The notes beneath the pieces are model-generated. The model was not told the DNA's origin and did not search any database. It saw only the letters and a program-made list of their open reading frames with translations. From Nocardioides sp. (GTDB lineage Bacteria > Actinomycetota > Actinomycetes > Propionibacteriales > Nocardioidaceae), in assembly GCF_030149505.1 (NCBI RefSeq), contig NZ_JASBRN010000067.1:1-64000 (forward strand): a stretch of 64,000 nucleotides of DNA. Reading direction: 5' to 3'. The translations under genes were made by a program, and so were the position numbers. Positions within the stretch are counted from its first letter, which is position 1. Each line of letters opens with the position of its first letter. Of this stretch, positions 8,128-16,768 are shown one piece after another.

Positions 8128-9595
8128 ACGCGCCACGACTCCCTAAGACGGCGCCTAAGGTGCGTCCCAGGATCGAAAGGTCTTGAAGCATCGACCAGTT
8201 GTCTACGTAGTAGAGGTCCAAGCGGATCGCTTCGTCCCAGGGCAAATCCGAGCGCCCCGACACCTGCCACAGGCCAGTCATTCCGGGACGTACATGCAGT
8301 CGACGGCTTGCGCTGTCGTCGTACTTCTCCACTTCGATAGGGAGCGGCGGTCGCGGTCCTACAAGGCTCATCTCGCCGGTAAGGACGTTGAACAGCTGCG
8401 GGAGCTCGTCGATCGAGTAGCGGCGGAGCCAGCGGCCGGGGCGCGTGACGCGGGGATCGCACTCCATCTTGAAGAGCCCCTGCGTGTACCCGACTTGGGC
8501 GTGGAGTTCAGTCAGGCGAGCTTCGGCGTCAACGACCATGGTGCGGAACTTGCGGCAGGCGAACTCCTCTCCGTTGCGCCCGATGCGGGTCTGATGGAAG
8601 AAGACGGGCCCCCGGTCATGGAGCCACACGCCCAGGGCTGCGAAGACCAGGAGAGGTGTAAACGCCAGGATGAGGGCGCTCGAGCCCACCACGTCGAAGG
8701 TGCGCTTGCCCCATCGGGAGGCGTCAGTCCACGTCGGGGGATCAATGTGGATGAGCGGCAGACCGCCCACGGGACGGATCTTGATCCGCTCGCCGGAGAT
8801 GTCGCTCACGGAGGGAGCGACCACGACCTGGATGTTGTGCCGCTCCAGGTCCCATAGCGCCTTGCGGAGCTGACTGGAGGCGCCGATTGATCCGCCGGCG
8901 AAGAAGATGACGTCGGCGTCCATGACTACGGCTAGTGCCGTCACCTCGTTGGCGTTGCCGACGACGGGGACTCCGGTCGCCGTCTCCTCGCTGAGGTCGT
9001 ACTCTGGGGTGAGCGCTCCCACCACTTGGTAGCCGAGCCAGGATTCGCGTCTCAGGACCACAGCGATCTCGTCGACATGGGAGCGGGACCCGGCGATAAG
9101 GACGCGCTGCCGCAGCACTCCACGGGTGCGAGCCGTCTGGATGGCGCGCCGGAGCACCAGCCGTCCTGTCAACAGGGCGGGGACCCCGAGGAAGAACGCC
9201 ATGAGGAAGAAGCCTCGGGAGAGCGAGAAGTTCGCGAGGTAGCACCCGACCCCAGCGAGGCCTGCCGCGAGGAGGCTGGCGTTGAAGACCCGCTTGTACT
9301 CATCGAGGCCGGCGCCGAAGACATCGGTGCGGTAGCCGCCAGCGACTGCAATAGTGGCCACCCAGCCGAGGATCATCAGCGGGCCGGCGAAGGTCAGCGT
9401 GCTCTCGACGTCTGCCGAGGCGGTGAAGATGGCCAACTCGCGACGCCCGACGATGGCCACCAGGCCCACGACGAGCATGATGGTGAGGTCGATGACCAGG
9501 GCGGTGAGCGGCAGTGCCCGGAGGTAGCGGCTGCGGGCGCCCGCAGCCCAGCGAGTCGTGGTGTCCGACAACAGCGTCATTTCAGCTGATCCCAT
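8123..9595 (-). CDS. polyprenyl-phosphate sugar phosphotransferase (exopolysaccharide priming enzyme)
   Basis: A 490-residue membrane protein of the WbaP/CpsE type. Residues about 25-150 hold four to five membrane spans. A nucleotide-binding-like cytoplasmic domain follows ([17 protein letters not shown], then [10 protein letters not shown]). A further span ([21 protein letters not shown]) leads into the catalytic domain with [45 protein letters not shown] and [15 protein letters not shown], all hallmark bacterial sugar-transferase motifs. It transfers a sugar-1-phosphate from UDP-sugar to undecaprenyl phosphate, starting synthesis of the polymer encoded next door. I chose the ATG at 9595 with GGGCGGAG just upstream; the ATG at 9580 is possible. 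The frame is open back to 10690 only as a shadow. Confidence 0.9.
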   Translation of the reverse strand: MGSAEMTLLSDTTTRWAAGARSRYLRALPLTALVIDLTIMLVVGLVAIVGRRELAIFTASADVESTLTFAGPLMILGWVATIAVAGGYRTDVFGAGLDEYKRVFNASLLAAGLAGVGCYLANFSLSRGFFLMAFFLGVPALLTGRLVLRRAIQTARTRGVLRQRVLIAGSRSHVDEIAVVLRRESWLGYQVVGALTPEYDLSEETATGVPVVGNANEVTALAVVMDADVIFFAGGSIGASSQLRKALWDLERHNIQVVVAPSVSDISGERIKIRPVGGLPLIHIDPPTWTDASRWGKRTFDVVGSSALILAFTPLLVFAALGVWLHDRGPVFFHQTRIGRNGEEFACRKFRTMVVDAEARLTELHAQVGYTQGLFKMECDPRVTRPGRWLRRYSIDELPQLFNVLTGEMSLVGPRPPLPIEVEKYDDSASRRLHVRPGMTGLWQVSGRSDLPWDEAIRLDLYYVDNWSMLQDLSILGRTLGAVLGSRGAY

Positions 9596-9877
9596 GTCTC
9601 CGCCCAGGGGCGGGTTTCGCCGTTGCCCCTCCGCACTGAGTGGCTTATCCCGTCCGCGCCGCATCTGAAGCGCGAAGCGCACTTTACGTTTCGCCGTGCT
9701 GATCTGCATCTCCTCGGCGTTACACCTTGATGAACACCCTGAGGGGTGAGAGGCCTTCATTGCACCACGGCAGGCGCCCCTTGCGGTCTGGTCCAGACAC
9801 ATCATCCGGGGGTCGCAGGCGAGCGCGTTCGCGCGCCTGAGACGCTGGTGTCCACGACTTCCGGTGATGAGGTGGAG

Positions 9878-10564
9878 ATGCGAGTCCTGACCGGCGCCGA
9901 GCCGACCGAGAACATCAGCGACGAGGACCTGGCCGCGCTCTATGCGCCGCCTGCCGGGGAGGCGTTCCTCCGGGTCAACATGGTGAGCACCGTCGACGGG
10001 TCGTCGACCGGCGAGGACGCACTCACCGGTTCCATCAACAACGCCGCCGACCAGAGGGTCTTCGCCATGCTGCGGACGCTCGCCGACGTCGTCATCGTCG
10101 GCGCCGGCACCGCCAAGGCGGAGCGCTACTCGCCGATCAAGGGAACCCCGATCGTCCTGGTGTCCCGCAAGGCGCAGATACCCCAGTCCCTCCAGGGCGC
10201 GCCCGAGGGCTCGGTCTACCTGGCCACCTGCTCCCGGTCGGACGGCCTGGAGTCGGCCAAGGAGATCCTCGGCGCCGACCACGTGCTCGAGCTCGGGTCG
10301 CACCGGGTGGACCTGCCGCTGCTGAAGCAGACGCTTGCTGAGCGGGGCTGGACCTCGCAGCTGTGCGAGGGCGGGCCGCATCTCCTGCGTGACCTGGTCT
10401 TCCAGGGCTGCGTCGACGAGCTGACCGAGACCACCGTGCCGCGCCTCGTGGCCGGTGCTTACCCCCGGATCACCGAAGGCGCGCCGATCGACGTGCCGCT
10501 GCGGCTCACCATGCTGCTGGAGGACGAGGGGACGCTGTTCGGGCGCTGGGCGCTGGGGCAGTGA
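9878..10564 (+). CDS. pyrimidine reductase family protein, RibD C-terminal-like (first copy)
   Basis: This 228-residue protein has the dihydrofolate-reductase-like fold of the RibD reductase domain: FLRVNMVSTVDGSSTGEDALTGSINNAADQRVF, ADVVIVGAGTAKAERYSPI, then SQLCEGGPHLLRDLVFQGCVDEL with the conserved EGGP. RibD-type reductases use NADPH to reduce the ribosyl chain of a pyrimidine in riboflavin synthesis, but stand-alone relatives in actinobacteria often have unknown substrates. Start ATG 9878 has GGTGATGAGG upstream; GTG 9848 is an alternative. The stop overlaps the metalloprotease start. A paralogue lies at 25764-26564. Confidence 0.75.
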   Translation: MRVLTGAEPTENISDEDLAALYAPPAGEAFLRVNMVSTVDGSSTGEDALTGSINNAADQRVFAMLRTLADVVIVGAGTAKAERYSPIKGTPIVLVSRKAQIPQSLQGAPEGSVYLATCSRSDGLESAKEILGADHVLELGSHRVDLPLLKQTLAERGWTSQLCEGGPHLLRDLVFQGCVDELTETTVPRLVAGAYPRITEGAPIDVPLRLTMLLEDEGTLFGRWALGQ

Positions 10565-13077
10565 ACATCCTGCGGGCGGGCCTCGCGGCGGCGTGTGCTG
10601 TTGCGGTGGTGGCGCCTGCGGTGGTGCAGGCCGCTTCTCCCTCACTCGGTCTCGACGACGCCCTCGCTGGCGCTCGGGCTGCTCGACCATCAGTGACGGG
10701 GCAGGGCGACGAGGTCGTCCGGTTGTCGCTGCGGGAGATCAGGCGGGACCTGCGGGCAGATGTGCTGGAACTGCCGGACCTTGATGGTGGGATCACCGAG
10801 TTCACGGTCGAGCCGATCCCGGTCATGGAGGCGGTGCTCGCGGCTGAGCACCCGGAGCTGAGGTCCTACGTCGGGCGAGCCGTCGAGGACCCCAGTTCGA
10901 CCGTTGCGGTCTCGGTCACGCCGCTCGGGGTCTCGGCTTCGGTGCGCGGGAGTAGGTCATGGGTCGTCGAACCCGCCGGTCGTGCTGGGGGTGCTCGGCA
11001 CGTCGTGTCGGCTTCTGGCGACGACGCTCCGGCGACGCCTGGGGCGGTCGGCCTGCAGGAGCCGCTGGTCTCCGATGGTTTCGACGGACGTTCGGCGCTG
11101 GCGCGCCTCTCTGCTCAACCATCTTCAGCTTCCGGAGAGGTGGTGCGGCGGACGTACCGGCTGGCGCTGCTGAACGACACGACTTACGCGGCGTACTTCG
11201 GGAGCGAGAACGTGCTGGCGGCCAAGGTGGCGCTGGTGACGCGGCTCAACCAGATCTACAACGACGACCTCGGGGTCCGGTTCCTGCTCGTCGACGACAC
11301 CGAGAAGCTGAACCTCGACACCGACGCGGAGGCGACCGGCGCGGACGGGCCGTGCGGTGCCAGCCCGTGCTTCGAGCCCGGCGTCGGGAACCAGCCGGGG
11401 ATGCTCGACCGCTGCGACATCGACACCCTCGGACGTGCGCGGCTGGTGCTGGGCAACCTGATCGGCGCCTCGGCGTACGACGTCGGCCACGTCATGCTGG
11501 GCGTCAACGGTGGGGGTGTCGCCTGGCTCGGTGTCGCCGGGCGCGACTACGCCGCCGGCGGGTGCACCGGGCTGGCCGAGCCGCAGGGGGACTTCTACTA
11601 CGTCGACTACGTGGCGCACGAGCTGGGGCACCAGTTCGCCGCGCAGCACACCTTCAACGGTGCAGGCGACTTCTGCGGCGCGAACGGCTCCAATGCCTCG
11701 GTCGAGCCGGGCTCGGGGTCCTCGATCATGGCCTACGCCGGCATCTGCGGCGCCGACGACCTGCAGCCGCACACGGATCCCTACTTCTCCCAGCACACGA
11801 TCGGCGAGATCGGTGGGTTTGTCAGCGGCGACGTCGGCGACCTGCCGGACGTGACCGAGGTGCAGCAGGTCTCCTTGAGCGGGTTCGACACCGACGGCGA
11901 CACCGTGACGCTCACGCTCGACGGCCGCTCGATCACGCTCACTCGCGGCCCGGCGTACGACCGGGACGACGTGCAGGACGCGATCTCGGCGCTCGTCGGC
12001 AGCCGGGTGCCGATCGCGCGCTGGGACTACGACCCCTACCTCGGACAGCAGTCGCCGCGGGCGGCAGGGATCGGACGGCCGTCGGATGCTGGCTTCCAGA
12101 TCGTCTACAGCGGCTCGCTGAACCCCGACCAGGGCGGTGACCGGTCCGATCGGCCCGAGCTCACCGCGGTGGGTGGCCCGGGCGTCGAGGCCAGCGTGGT
12201 CGAGATCGCCCGTGGTGGTGAGCCGCGGTCCGGGGGTACCGAGGCGGCGTCGGGCAACCAGCCGCCGACCGCGACCGCACCGAAGCGCAAGACCATCCCC
12301 ATCCGGACGCCCTTCCGGTTGACGGGCTCCGCGACCGACCCCGACGGCGACGCCCTGACCTACTCCTGGGAGCAGGACGACCCGGGGGTGGGGACGGCGC
12401 TCTTCGACAACCGCAAGGTCCTCGGGCCACTCTTCCGCCAGTTCGGCGACAACGCCCGGGTGACGCGTGCTGGAGCGCTCCAGAGCCCGTCGCCGGGGCA
12501 GAACAGCGCTTCCTCGGAGCCGACGCGGTGGTTCCCCGACCTCGAGCAGGTGCTGCGCGGACGCACGAACGCCGCGACCGGCCGCTGCCCGGCGGTCCGT
12601 GGGTCGCGGGTGCGGGACCGGGTGCTGGACTGCTACTCGGAGTTCCTGCCGACCGAGGTCTACCGCGGAGGTGCCGGCGTCGGTCGGCGGACCATGCACT
12701 TCCGCCTGACGGCACGGGACGCGTCTGCCGGCGGTGGCGGCACCGGGCACGCCGACGTGGCGCTGCGAGTCCGGCGCTCGGCCGGGCCGTTCCTGGTGCG
12801 GTCGCAGCGGACCGGTCGTGACGTCGCGGCCGGCTCCACGGTCGGGGTGCGCTGGGCGGTCAACGGCACGCGTGACCTGGCGAAGAAGGTCCGGATCCTG
12901 CTGTCGACCGATGACGGAGCGACCTGGTCGACGGTGCTGGCCAACAACACCCGCAACAAGGGCAAGAAGAAGGTGCTGATCCCTGAGGGGATCACTGCCG
13001 ACTCGGCGTGGATGATGGTCGAGGCGCGTGGGAACTACTTCTACGACGTGAGCGACAAGCCGTTCCAGATCCGCTGA
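10561..13077 (+). CDS. secreted zinc metalloprotease, reprolysin-like
   Basis: An 838-residue exported protein. Residues 1-28 form a Sec signal peptide (positively charged start, AAACAVAVVAPAVVQA). The metzincin active site HELGHQFAAQH is at residues 353-363 and the Met-turn SIMAYAG has its Met at 390, so the three zinc-binding His (353, 357, 363) and the catalytic Glu (354) are present. The pre-domain 45-200 looks like a propeptide. After about 420 come low-complexity and Ig/PKD-like segments (TGSATDPDGDALTYSWEQDD, VRILLSTDDGATWSTVL). Two interspersed-repeat copies are read through in frame, at residues about 30-43 just after the signal peptide and about 173-187. The start is the GTG at 10561 overlapping the previous stop. 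It likely degrades extracellular proteins. Confidence 0.85.
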   Translation: MNILRAGLAAACAVAVVAPAVVQAASPSLGLDDALAGARAARPSVTGQGDEVVRLSLREIRRDLRADVLELPDLDGGITEFTVEPIPVMEAVLAAEHPELRSYVGRAVEDPSSTVAVSVTPLGVSASVRGSRSWVVEPAGRAGGARHVVSASGDDAPATPGAVGLQEPLVSDGFDGRSALARLSAQPSSASGEVVRRTYRLALLNDTTYAAYFGSENVLAAKVALVTRLNQIYNDDLGVRFLLVDDTEKLNLDTDAEATGADGPCGASPCFEPGVGNQPGMLDRCDIDTLGRARLVLGNLIGASAYDVGHVMLGVNGGGVAWLGVAGRDYAAGGCTGLAEPQGDFYYVDYVAHELGHQFAAQHTFNGAGDFCGANGSNASVEPGSGSSIMAYAGICGADDLQPHTDPYFSQHTIGEIGGFVSGDVGDLPDVTEVQQVSLSGFDTDGDTVTLTLDGRSITLTRGPAYDRDDVQDAISALVGSRVPIARWDYDPYLGQQSPRAAGIGRPSDAGFQIVYSGSLNPDQGGDRSDRPELTAVGGPGVEASVVEIARGGEPRSGGTEAASGNQPPTATAPKRKTIPIRTPFRLTGSATDPDGDALTYSWEQDDPGVGTALFDNRKVLGPLFRQFGDNARVTRAGALQSPSPGQNSASSEPTRWFPDLEQVLRGRTNAATGRCPAVRGSRVRDRVLDCYSEFLPTEVYRGGAGVGRRTMHFRLTARDASAGGGGTGHADVALRVRRSAGPFLVRSQRTGRDVAAGSTVGVRWAVNGTRDLAKKVRILLSTDDGATWSTVLANNTRNKGKKKVLIPEGITADSAWMMVEARGNYFYDVSDKPFQIR
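10648..10688 (+). repeat. interspersed repeat copy inside the metalloprotease gene
   Basis: Begins GGTCTCGACGACGCCCTCGC and ends GGCTGCTCGACC, 41 bases. It is almost the same as the intergenic copy at 28140-28180. Here it is translated as LGLDDALAGARAARPS directly after the signal peptide. Confidence 0.75.
11077..11120 (+). repeat. interspersed repeat copy (variant) inside the metalloprotease gene
   Basis: Begins GGTTTCGACGGACGTTCGGC and ends CTCTGCTCAACC. It is closest to the variant at 60839-60881. It is translated as GFDGRSALARLSAQPS in the propeptide region. Confidence 0.6.
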
Positions 13078-13116
13078 TCAGAGGCTGAGGCTCGCGGTGG
13101 CATGGGAATCTTGGCC

Positions 13117-14250
13117 ATGACCAGCACGCGGCCAAGGATCTTCGTCGCGGAGCTGGACTCGGTGGCGACCCGTCGGCTCTACAGCGACCACCAGCTGGCC
13201 GACGTCGAGGTGGAGGCGCGGCTGGTGGGCGCGCTGCGGCTGGCGCACCTGGTCGGCGGCGAGATCCTGGTGACCGACGCGATGCTCCTCGACAGCCGCT
13301 TCTTCACCGAGCTGGAGCCGGGCGAGCTGGCGACGCTGCTCGGGGCCTCGCCGCAGCGGCTGCCGCTGACGGTGCTGCACCGCGAGCCGACCCTCGCCGA
13401 GGCGCTCGAGGCGAAGGTCGCCCGCGGTCCGGGCTTCCGCTGGCAGCTGGCTGGGCCCACTCCGGCTGAGGACTGGATCGGCCCGGACCTGCGGGCCGCG
13501 TGGGCGCGGTGGGTCCGTGCCTCCGAGCGCGGGCAGATCGGCAGCGAGCCGCTGCTGACCTGGCCGGACGGCACCGCCAAGCCGGCGTTCCGGGTCGACC
13601 TGGACCTCTCGTCGACCTCGGAGGCGGCCGAGGTCGACGAGCTGATCGCGTCGACGTCGCGGGGCGACCGGTCGGCGGTCTTCGACGCCTACGATCGCGG
13701 TCTCGCGAGCGCGACCGACCCGGCGGTCCGCGAGGAGCTCCGGCGGCTGCGGAGCGCGTACAACACGGCGTACTTCGATGCGATGGCGCGCCAGCACCGG
13801 GCGGAGTGGGTGACCTTCACCGACACCGGCCAAGCGGGCGCGCAGGCGCCGGGCCGGGAGATGATGCGGGTCTCCGGGCACCTGCTCGAGACGGCCACCA
13901 CCGCGCCGCCTCCGGTCTTCGCGCAGATCGTGCACGCCACCACGGCGGAGCGTGAGGCGTTCTTCGACGGCCGGCGACGGCGTCACCTGCTCGCCCTCGC
14001 CTTCCGGGCCGACGCCGCCACCAGCGTCGCCAGCCTGTGGCAGGAGGTGCGAGGGGTGGCGCGCTCGATCGTCTTCGCCCTCCTGGCCGTGCTCATCGCC
14101 GTGCCTGGTCTCGGTGACCAGGCGGGGTGGCTCGCGTGGTCGGTCTTCGCCGTCAGCGTGCTGCTCGCGGTGCCGTGGGACGCGCCCGCCGTCATCAGGA
14201 ACGTGCTGCCTAGCCGGCTCGACGCGATGTTGTCGGTGAGCAGGTCGTGA
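13117..14250 (+). CDS. hypothetical protein with C-terminal membrane pair
   Basis: A 377-residue protein that I do not recognise. The first 300 residues are hydrophilic and predicted cytoplasmic: an N-terminal segment, RIFVAELDSVATRRLYSDHQ, may recall a sensor of secondary structure but gives no named motif, and the middle is helical and charged (VREELRRLRSAYNTAYFDAM). The C-terminus has two close transmembrane segments (SIVFALLAVLIAVPGLGDQ and WLAWSVFAVSVLLAVPW). Start: ATG 13117 or the in-frame ATG at 13102; neither has a good ribosome site. Its stop overlaps the GTG of the Nudix gene, so the two are coupled, but this gives little hint of function. Confidence 0.6.
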   Translation: MTSTRPRIFVAELDSVATRRLYSDHQLADVEVEARLVGALRLAHLVGGEILVTDAMLLDSRFFTELEPGELATLLGASPQRLPLTVLHREPTLAEALEAKVARGPGFRWQLAGPTPAEDWIGPDLRAAWARWVRASERGQIGSEPLLTWPDGTAKPAFRVDLDLSSTSEAAEVDELIASTSRGDRSAVFDAYDRGLASATDPAVREELRRLRSAYNTAYFDAMARQHRAEWVTFTDTGQAGAQAPGREMMRVSGHLLETATTAPPPVFAQIVHATTAEREAFFDGRRRRHLLALAFRADAATSVASLWQEVRGVARSIVFALLAVLIAVPGLGDQAGWLAWSVFAVSVLLAVPWDAPAVIRNVLPSRLDAMLSVSRS

Positions 14251-14774
14251 GCGACTTCGTAGAGGTGTGGCGGTCCTCGCCGCCGTTCCTCGCCGTCGAG
14301 AGCGCCGAGGTCGAGCACCACGGCCGCGCCTGGACCCAGCACCGCGTGGTCGTCGGGGACGATGCCGGCGGCGTGGTGATGGTCGCGTTGCGCGGTGGCA
14401 CCGTCGGGTTGGTCAGGGTCTGGCGCCCTGCCGTGGGGGAGTCGCGACTCGAGCTCCCGCGCGGCATGCGGGAGGGGGCGGATCCCGAGGACGACGCGCG
14501 CCGCGAGCTGCTGGAGGAGACCGGGCACGCTGCGGTGTCCGCGCGGAAGCTGGGTGAGCTCGACCTCGACACCTCCCTGGTCCCCACGAGGATCCACGTC
14601 TTCAAGGTCGTCATCGGCGAGGGCAGCCCCGGGCCGAGCGACGGAGAAGTCGACGAGGTCGTCTGGGTGGAGGCGTCCGAGCTGCCGCGGCTGGTCGCCG
14701 AAGGGGTCGTGCGGGACGGCATCAGCCTCGCGGCACTGGCGATGTGGGCTGCCTCAGGTGGGTCCTCGGGCTGA
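14247..14774 (+). CDS. Nudix hydrolase, ADP-ribose pyrophosphatase-like
   Basis: A 175-residue protein with ELPRGMREGADPEDDARREL followed by LEETGH, the core of a Nudix box. The REx2EExG part that binds Mg2+ is complete, but the upstream G and E sit one residue off the usual spacing, so the box has a one-residue shortening. The family hydrolyses nucleoside diphosphates linked to another group. Overall shape (strand-rich N-terminus, box at about residues 70-95, then DEVVWVEASELPRLVAEGVV) resembles ADP-ribose pyrophosphatases. The GTG start overlaps the previous TGA. Confidence 0.8.
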   Translation: MSDFVEVWRSSPPFLAVESAEVEHHGRAWTQHRVVVGDDAGGVVMVALRGGTVGLVRVWRPAVGESRLELPRGMREGADPEDDARRELLEETGHAAVSARKLGELDLDTSLVPTRIHVFKVVIGEGSPGPSDGEVDEVVWVEASELPRLVAEGVVRDGISLAALAMWAASGGSSG

Positions 14775-14786
14775 GCCGGTGCTGCG

Positions 14787-15026
14787 GTGATGTTCCCGGA
14801 CGTTCACACCGGGGCGTCATCGCTCTTTACCTACAGGCTCGATGCTGGCGGGGTGACGACCTCCGAGCGGTGCCCGCGGTGCGGCCACGACGTGCGGCAT
14901 CCCGTGCCCGTCGCGGACCGGGTCAAGAAGGCGGTGCCGGGGATGAAGCCGGCGCGGCAGCAGTGCGCCGCTCCTGGGGTCGAGGGGTGGCCGTGCCACT
15001 GCTGGTCGCGGTGGCACGTGCGGTAG
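14787..15026 (+). CDS. small putative zinc-ribbon protein
   Basis: A 79-residue frame starting GTG 14787 or ATG 14790, 12 bases after the Nudix gene. It contains CPRCGHDVRHPVP, a zinc-ribbon knuckle, and later two more Cys (CAAPGVEGWPCHCW), which together could bind one zinc ion. It resembles no family I know. Coding is plausible because of the ordered Cys pairs and its position, but it is short and GC-rich, so chance is possible. Confidence 0.4.
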   Translation: MMFPDVHTGASSLFTYRLDAGGVTTSERCPRCGHDVRHPVPVADRVKKAVPGMKPARQQCAAPGVEGWPCHCWSRWHVR

Positions 15027-15034
15027 GTGGCCGG

Positions 15035-15073
15035 GGTCTCGACGACGGCTTGCTGGCGCTCGCCTGCTCGACC
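15035..15073 (+). repeat. interspersed repeat copy, intergenic
   Basis: A 39-base copy starting GGTCTCGACGACGGCTTGCT and ending CCTGCTCGACC. It lies between the small zinc-ribbon frame and the convergent SGNH-like gene. Confidence 0.85.
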
Positions 15074-15093
15074 GCCGGCGAGGCCGCAGATCG

Positions 15094-15924
15094 TCAGGGG
15101 GCGAGGCCGGCGGTGCGGAGGGCGGTGACCAGCTCGGTGGCGATGAGCTCGTGGCCGGCGTCGTCCGGGCTGGGGTCGGACCAGCCGTCGAGCTGGGGGC
15201 GCAGCACCAGGACGTCGGGGTCCTCGCGCCAGGCGCGGGCGATGGTGCGCTCGCGGGTCTCGAGCTGCTCGGTGATGCCGTCGGGGGCGAAGGCGGTGAC
15301 GGCGACGACCGGCACGTCGCCGTACCGCCTCTCCAACGTCGTCCGGAGCTCCTCGACCGCGGCCTTGGCGCCGTCGTTGGGGGCGTCGGCGCCGTAGCCG
15401 CCCTGGACGATGACCAGGTCGGGGGCGAGGTCCGGTGGGGACTGGACGAGCAGGTCGAGCAGGGTCGGGGGTGCGGAGACGTAGCCGGCGCCGGTCGCGG
15501 TGGCCAGCCGTACGTCCCAGCCGAGGTCGCGCGCCAGGAGACTGGAGTAGGCGGTGCCGGCGTTCGAGGCGCCGCGGCCGTCGGCGTACCCGTCGCCCAC
15601 GAGCAGGACGACCGGCTGCGGGCGGTTCTCGGTGGGCTCGAGGACCTCGAAGGTCGGGTCCTCGTAGGCGGGCTCCTCAGGCTCCTCGACCAGCTCGTCG
15701 GGGGAGTCCGGGGCGGCGGGGAGGTCGTCGTCCCTCTCGTCTGCCGCGTCGGCGGTGTCCGAGCCCGCGGGATCGATGGCCGTGTCGGTGGCGGCGGCGA
15801 TGTCGGACTGCCACCGCGCGTACCCGACGGCGGTGCCGCCGATCACGACGATGGCCAGCAGGACGACGAGGAAGCCGGCGAGGGAGAAGCCGGCCGAGGC
15901 TGAGGTACCGGGAGCACGGCGCAC
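15094..15924 (-). CDS. SGNH/GDSL-hydrolase-like exported protein with altered active site
   Basis: A 276-residue protein. An N-terminal membrane anchor or signal (FSLAGFLVVLLAIVVIGGTAVGYA) is followed by an acidic linker rich in D, E and P (about 45-95), then an SGNH-type domain. Block I reads VVLLVGDGYADG where the family has GDS; the catalytic Ser is replaced by Gly. Block V, SPDDAGHELIA, keeps Asp and His. The region LVIVQGGYGADAPNDG corresponds to the G/N blocks. It may be a catalytically dead or differently acting member; the usual role is an extracellular esterase or lipase-like enzyme. The start is GTG 15924 with a weak ribosome site. Confidence 0.7.
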   Translation of the reverse strand: MRRAPGTSASAGFSLAGFLVVLLAIVVIGGTAVGYARWQSDIAAATDTAIDPAGSDTADAADERDDDLPAAPDSPDELVEEPEEPAYEDPTFEVLEPTENRPQPVVLLVGDGYADGRGASNAGTAYSSLLARDLGWDVRLATATGAGYVSAPPTLLDLLVQSPPDLAPDLVIVQGGYGADAPNDGAKAAVEELRTTLERRYGDVPVVAVTAFAPDGITEQLETRERTIARAWREDPDVLVLRPQLDGWSDPSPDDAGHELIATELVTALRTAGLAP

Positions 15925-15987
15925 GGGCGCGAGTGTAGGGGTGCGGGGCTCTCCGGGCTTGGGGAACGGTGAGTGGTCGGGTCACGC

Positions 15988-16066
15988 GGTTTCGACGACG
16001 GCTCGCTGGCGCTCGCCTGCTCAACCAGCGGTGGTGGGCGCGCACCCGGCGCTCGCCTGCTCGACC
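15988..16066 (+). repeat. interspersed repeat: one full and one partial copy
   Basis: 15988-16026 is a full copy (starts GGTTTCGACGACGGCTCGCT, ends GCTCAACC). 16048-16066 is the right half of another (GGCGCTCGCCTGCTCGACC). Both lie just upstream of the membrane protein gene at 16094, between divergently transcribed genes. Confidence 0.8.
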
Positions 16067-16093
16067 AGCGACCGGGGGGGGCCATCCGGGGGG

Positions 16094-16756
16094 ATGAGTG
16101 GACAGGTGCAGCCTGACTGGAAGAGTGTGCGGCTTGTGAGGGTCCACGACTGGTTGCCCGTGAGTGCCGCTGCCCTGGTGACCGGGGCGATGGCGTTGCT
16201 GCTCGCGAGCGTGCTGACCCAGGGCGGTGACACCGCGGCCGACACGTTGATGACGGTCCAGGAGGAGAGCGGGCGTTGGCTGGGCGGCTCGCTGATGTAC
16301 CTCCTGGCCTCCGTCGGCCTGATCCTCGGACTGCCCTCGATCATCGTGCTGGTGCGTGGACCGGGGCGCCGCACGACGATGGCGGCCTGCTCGGTGCTGG
16401 CGGTCGGGTACGTCGGGACGGCCGGGTTCGCGGCGCTGCTGGTGTTCCTGCGGGCACTCGTGCTCACCGACGGGGTCGACGCCGCGGCGATCCAGGACGT
16501 CTCGGGCGAGGCCGGCCTGGTCACGTTCCTGGCGATCTGGATCTCGGCGTTCTACGTGGGCGAGCTGCTGCTGGCGCTCGCGCTCTTCCGTGCCGGGCCC
16601 GAGGTGATCGGGCGGTGGGTGCCGGCGATGCTCCTCGCCCACGTCGCCGTCTCGGCCGGCTCCTCGCTCGCGCCCGACTGGGTAGGGCAGGTGTCGGTGG
16701 TGCTCGCGGCGCTGCCACTGTGCGCGATCGGGATCCGGGTCACGCAGCCGACGTAG
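16094..16756 (+). CDS. hypothetical integral membrane protein
   Basis: A 220-residue protein with about six transmembrane segments (for example SAAALVTGAMALLLASVL, LMYLLASVGLILGLPSIIVL, GTAGFAALLVFLRALVL). ATG 16094 has a GGGGGG run upstream; the longer open frame to 15755 is shadow. The arrangement recalls actinobacterial DUF4386-like proteins, but I cannot name a function. It converges on the metallophosphoesterase gene; the two stops are 12 bases apart. Confidence 0.65.
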   Translation: MSGQVQPDWKSVRLVRVHDWLPVSAAALVTGAMALLLASVLTQGGDTAADTLMTVQEESGRWLGGSLMYLLASVGLILGLPSIIVLVRGPGRRTTMAACSVLAVGYVGTAGFAALLVFLRALVLTDGVDAAAIQDVSGEAGLVTFLAIWISAFYVGELLLALALFRAGPEVIGRWVPAMLLAHVAVSAGSSLAPDWVGQVSVVLAALPLCAIGIRVTQPT

Positions 16757-16768
16757 GCGTGCGCCCGT

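Noticed and set aside
9596-10690. A 365-codon N-terminal extension of the sugar transferase
   Set aside because: This part is antisense to the pyrimidine reductase gene and has shadow-like composition; the transferase family starts near 9595.
11125-12750. A 541-residue minus-strand frame across the metalloprotease
   Set aside because: Shadow of the protease gene; low-complexity composition, while the + frame has a signal peptide and a complete zinc site.
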